DNA from: VRUE01 sp963824215
Lineage (GTDB): Bacteria; Actinomycetota; Thermoleophilia; Solirubrobacterales; 70-9
Length of the DNA stretch: 64,000 nt
Assembly: GCA_963824215.1 (NCBI GenBank)
Contig: CAWGOE010000004.1
Coordinates: forward strand, 868,001-932,000
Direction of reading: 5' to 3'
Shown: positions 63,304-64,000 of the stretch, in pieces
Layout of the letters: each line of letters begins with the position of its first letter
Position numbering within the stretch: the first letter of the stretch is position 1
Notes under the pieces: model-generated
The model's input: only the letters and a program-made list of their open reading frames with translations
Database searches by the model: none
What the model was told of the DNA's origin: nothing
Program-made: the position numbers and the translations under genes

Positions 63304-64000
63304 CTAGTCCGCAGCGGCGGCAGTGGGCTCTGGCTCGGCAGGGGATTCCGGCGGGGCGGTTAGCAACACCTGGCAGGGCGCCTTCATCAGCACGTACTCG
63401 GTCGCTGCGCCAATCTCGGCCGGCTTGGCTGCGCCGATCCCTCCCAGCCTGGCGCCGCCGCGGATCTTCGTCGGTGGCTCGCCACCAATCACAATCGCCT
63501 CGGCTTCGCTGCGCCGCGCCGCTTCGACGATTCCGGCGCCGACCTGACGGGCACGGATCGTCTCGGTGCTGACCGCCACGTCCTCGTACTCCTCCGCCAC
63601 ATCGCGGGCGCGCTCGAGAGCGCGCCGGGCTTCCTCGTTGCGCTCGGCGGGCAACTCCACCTCGAGCGACACCGAGAGCGGAACCTCGACCACGTAGACC
63701 AGAGCTAGGCGCGCCTTCTCCTCCTCCCCGTCAGCGTTCTCGCTCTCAGCCGCGGCGAGGCGGCCCGCGGTGGCGACGATGTCATCGTCGAGCTCGGTGC
63801 CAAATACGGGTACCAGCAGACTGCGGTAGGAGATCTCGGGCACCTGCTTGGTCAGCGCCCGCTCGGTCACCGATACGCGACGGGTAAGCGAGGTGCCCTC
63901 GAAGACCTTGCGGTAGACGACGTAGAAGAGCAGGCCGAAGACCATCCAGCCGCCCCCCACCCAGCGCGCCGTGTCGTGCAGGACAAGGACACTGAGGAAG
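63304..64000 (-). CDS. APC-family permease with C-terminal UspA-like domain (5' end beyond window)
   Basis: Partial; about 232 codons are visible and the frame is open at the right edge. The last membrane helix (RWVGGGWMVFGLLFYVVYRK) is followed by a cytosolic UspA-like domain: YRSLLVPVFGTELDDDIVAT, VVEVPLSVSLEVELP, EAEAIVIGGEPPTKIRGG and APCQVLLTAP. This matches actinobacterial amino-acid/polyamine/organocation permeases. With the two TrkA proteins it probably forms a regulated potassium or amino-acid uptake system. Confidence 0.82.
   Translation of the reverse strand, partial: FLSVLVLHDTARWVGGGWMVFGLLFYVVYRKVFEGTSLTRRVSVTERALTKQVPEISYRSLLVPVFGTELDDDIVATAGRLAAAESENADGEEEKARLALVYVVEVPLSVSLEVELPAERNEEARRALERARDVAEEYEDVAVSTETIRARQVGAGIVEAARRSEAEAIVIGGEPPTKIRGGARLGGIGAAKPAEIGAATEYVLMKAPCQVLLTAPPESPAEPEPTAAAAD

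Overview
This 64 kb window is GC-rich, densely coded chromosomal DNA, mostly read on the minus strand with many 1- to 4-base gene overlaps. Gene content and order point to Actinomycetota. A tlyA-nadK-recN-steA-mctB-pyrG series and a ceoB/ceoC-type TrkA pair beside an APC permease match the order I know from Mycobacterium tuberculosis. Protein style (MctB and DUF3866 families, short secreted Cys proteins, a membrane-tethered sigma factor) suggests class Thermoleophilia, probably Solirubrobacterales; that placement is inference. One edge gene is cut at each end (dnaG on the left, an APC permease on the right).

Layout. 1-17.1 kb is a core minus-strand block: dnaG, dgt, recO, mutM, xerD, DUF3866, an M20 peptidase, pyrG, an MraY-like enzyme, mctB, steA, recN, an MFS exporter, nadK and tlyA. 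17.1-20.9 kb is mixed: two copies of a 48-base element, an HTH remnant, a DUF6338-like membrane protein with two tiny Pro-rich proteins, a frameshifted thioredoxin-fold gene, and an ArsR-AHSA1 pair behind a clear operator. 20.9-24.9 kb holds dxs, ispA, an XseB-like gene, nusB and efp. 25-29.6 kb is an accessory insert (secreted protein, SDR, M42 peptidase, a complete IS481-family element, diguanylate cyclase). 29.6-38.5 kb is an aromatic-amino-acid and cell-wall block: pepP, aroQ, fused aroK-aroB, aroC, aroE, mltG, ruvX, alaS. 38.6-48.7 kb has a sigma factor fused to its own anti-sigma-like tail, a secreted Cys-repeat protein, an IscU-MnmA fusion, aspS, hisS, an MBL hydrolase, a formimidoyltransferase and an M29 aminopeptidase. 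48.7-64 kb has tRNA-Met, a decayed HigBA pair, thrC, a divergent LeuRS-like protein, small envelope proteins, an ABC exporter pair, a lipoprotein, an HNH endonuclease behind a perfect LexA-type box beside tRNA-Gln, an FAD oxidoreductase and the TrkA/APC group.

The points most worth a second look are the DUF6338-like operon with two related microproteins, the sigma/anti-sigma fusion with its secreted neighbour, the IscU-like domain on MnmA that has lost one cluster ligand, the LeuRS-like protein with a degenerate editing domain, the SOS-type box at the HNH gene, the 48-base repeat, and a set of frameshifts (recN, alaS, a GST-like gene, a secreted protein). One of these lies in an essential gene, so sequence error must be tested first. 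I see no CRISPR array, prophage or biosynthetic gene cluster.
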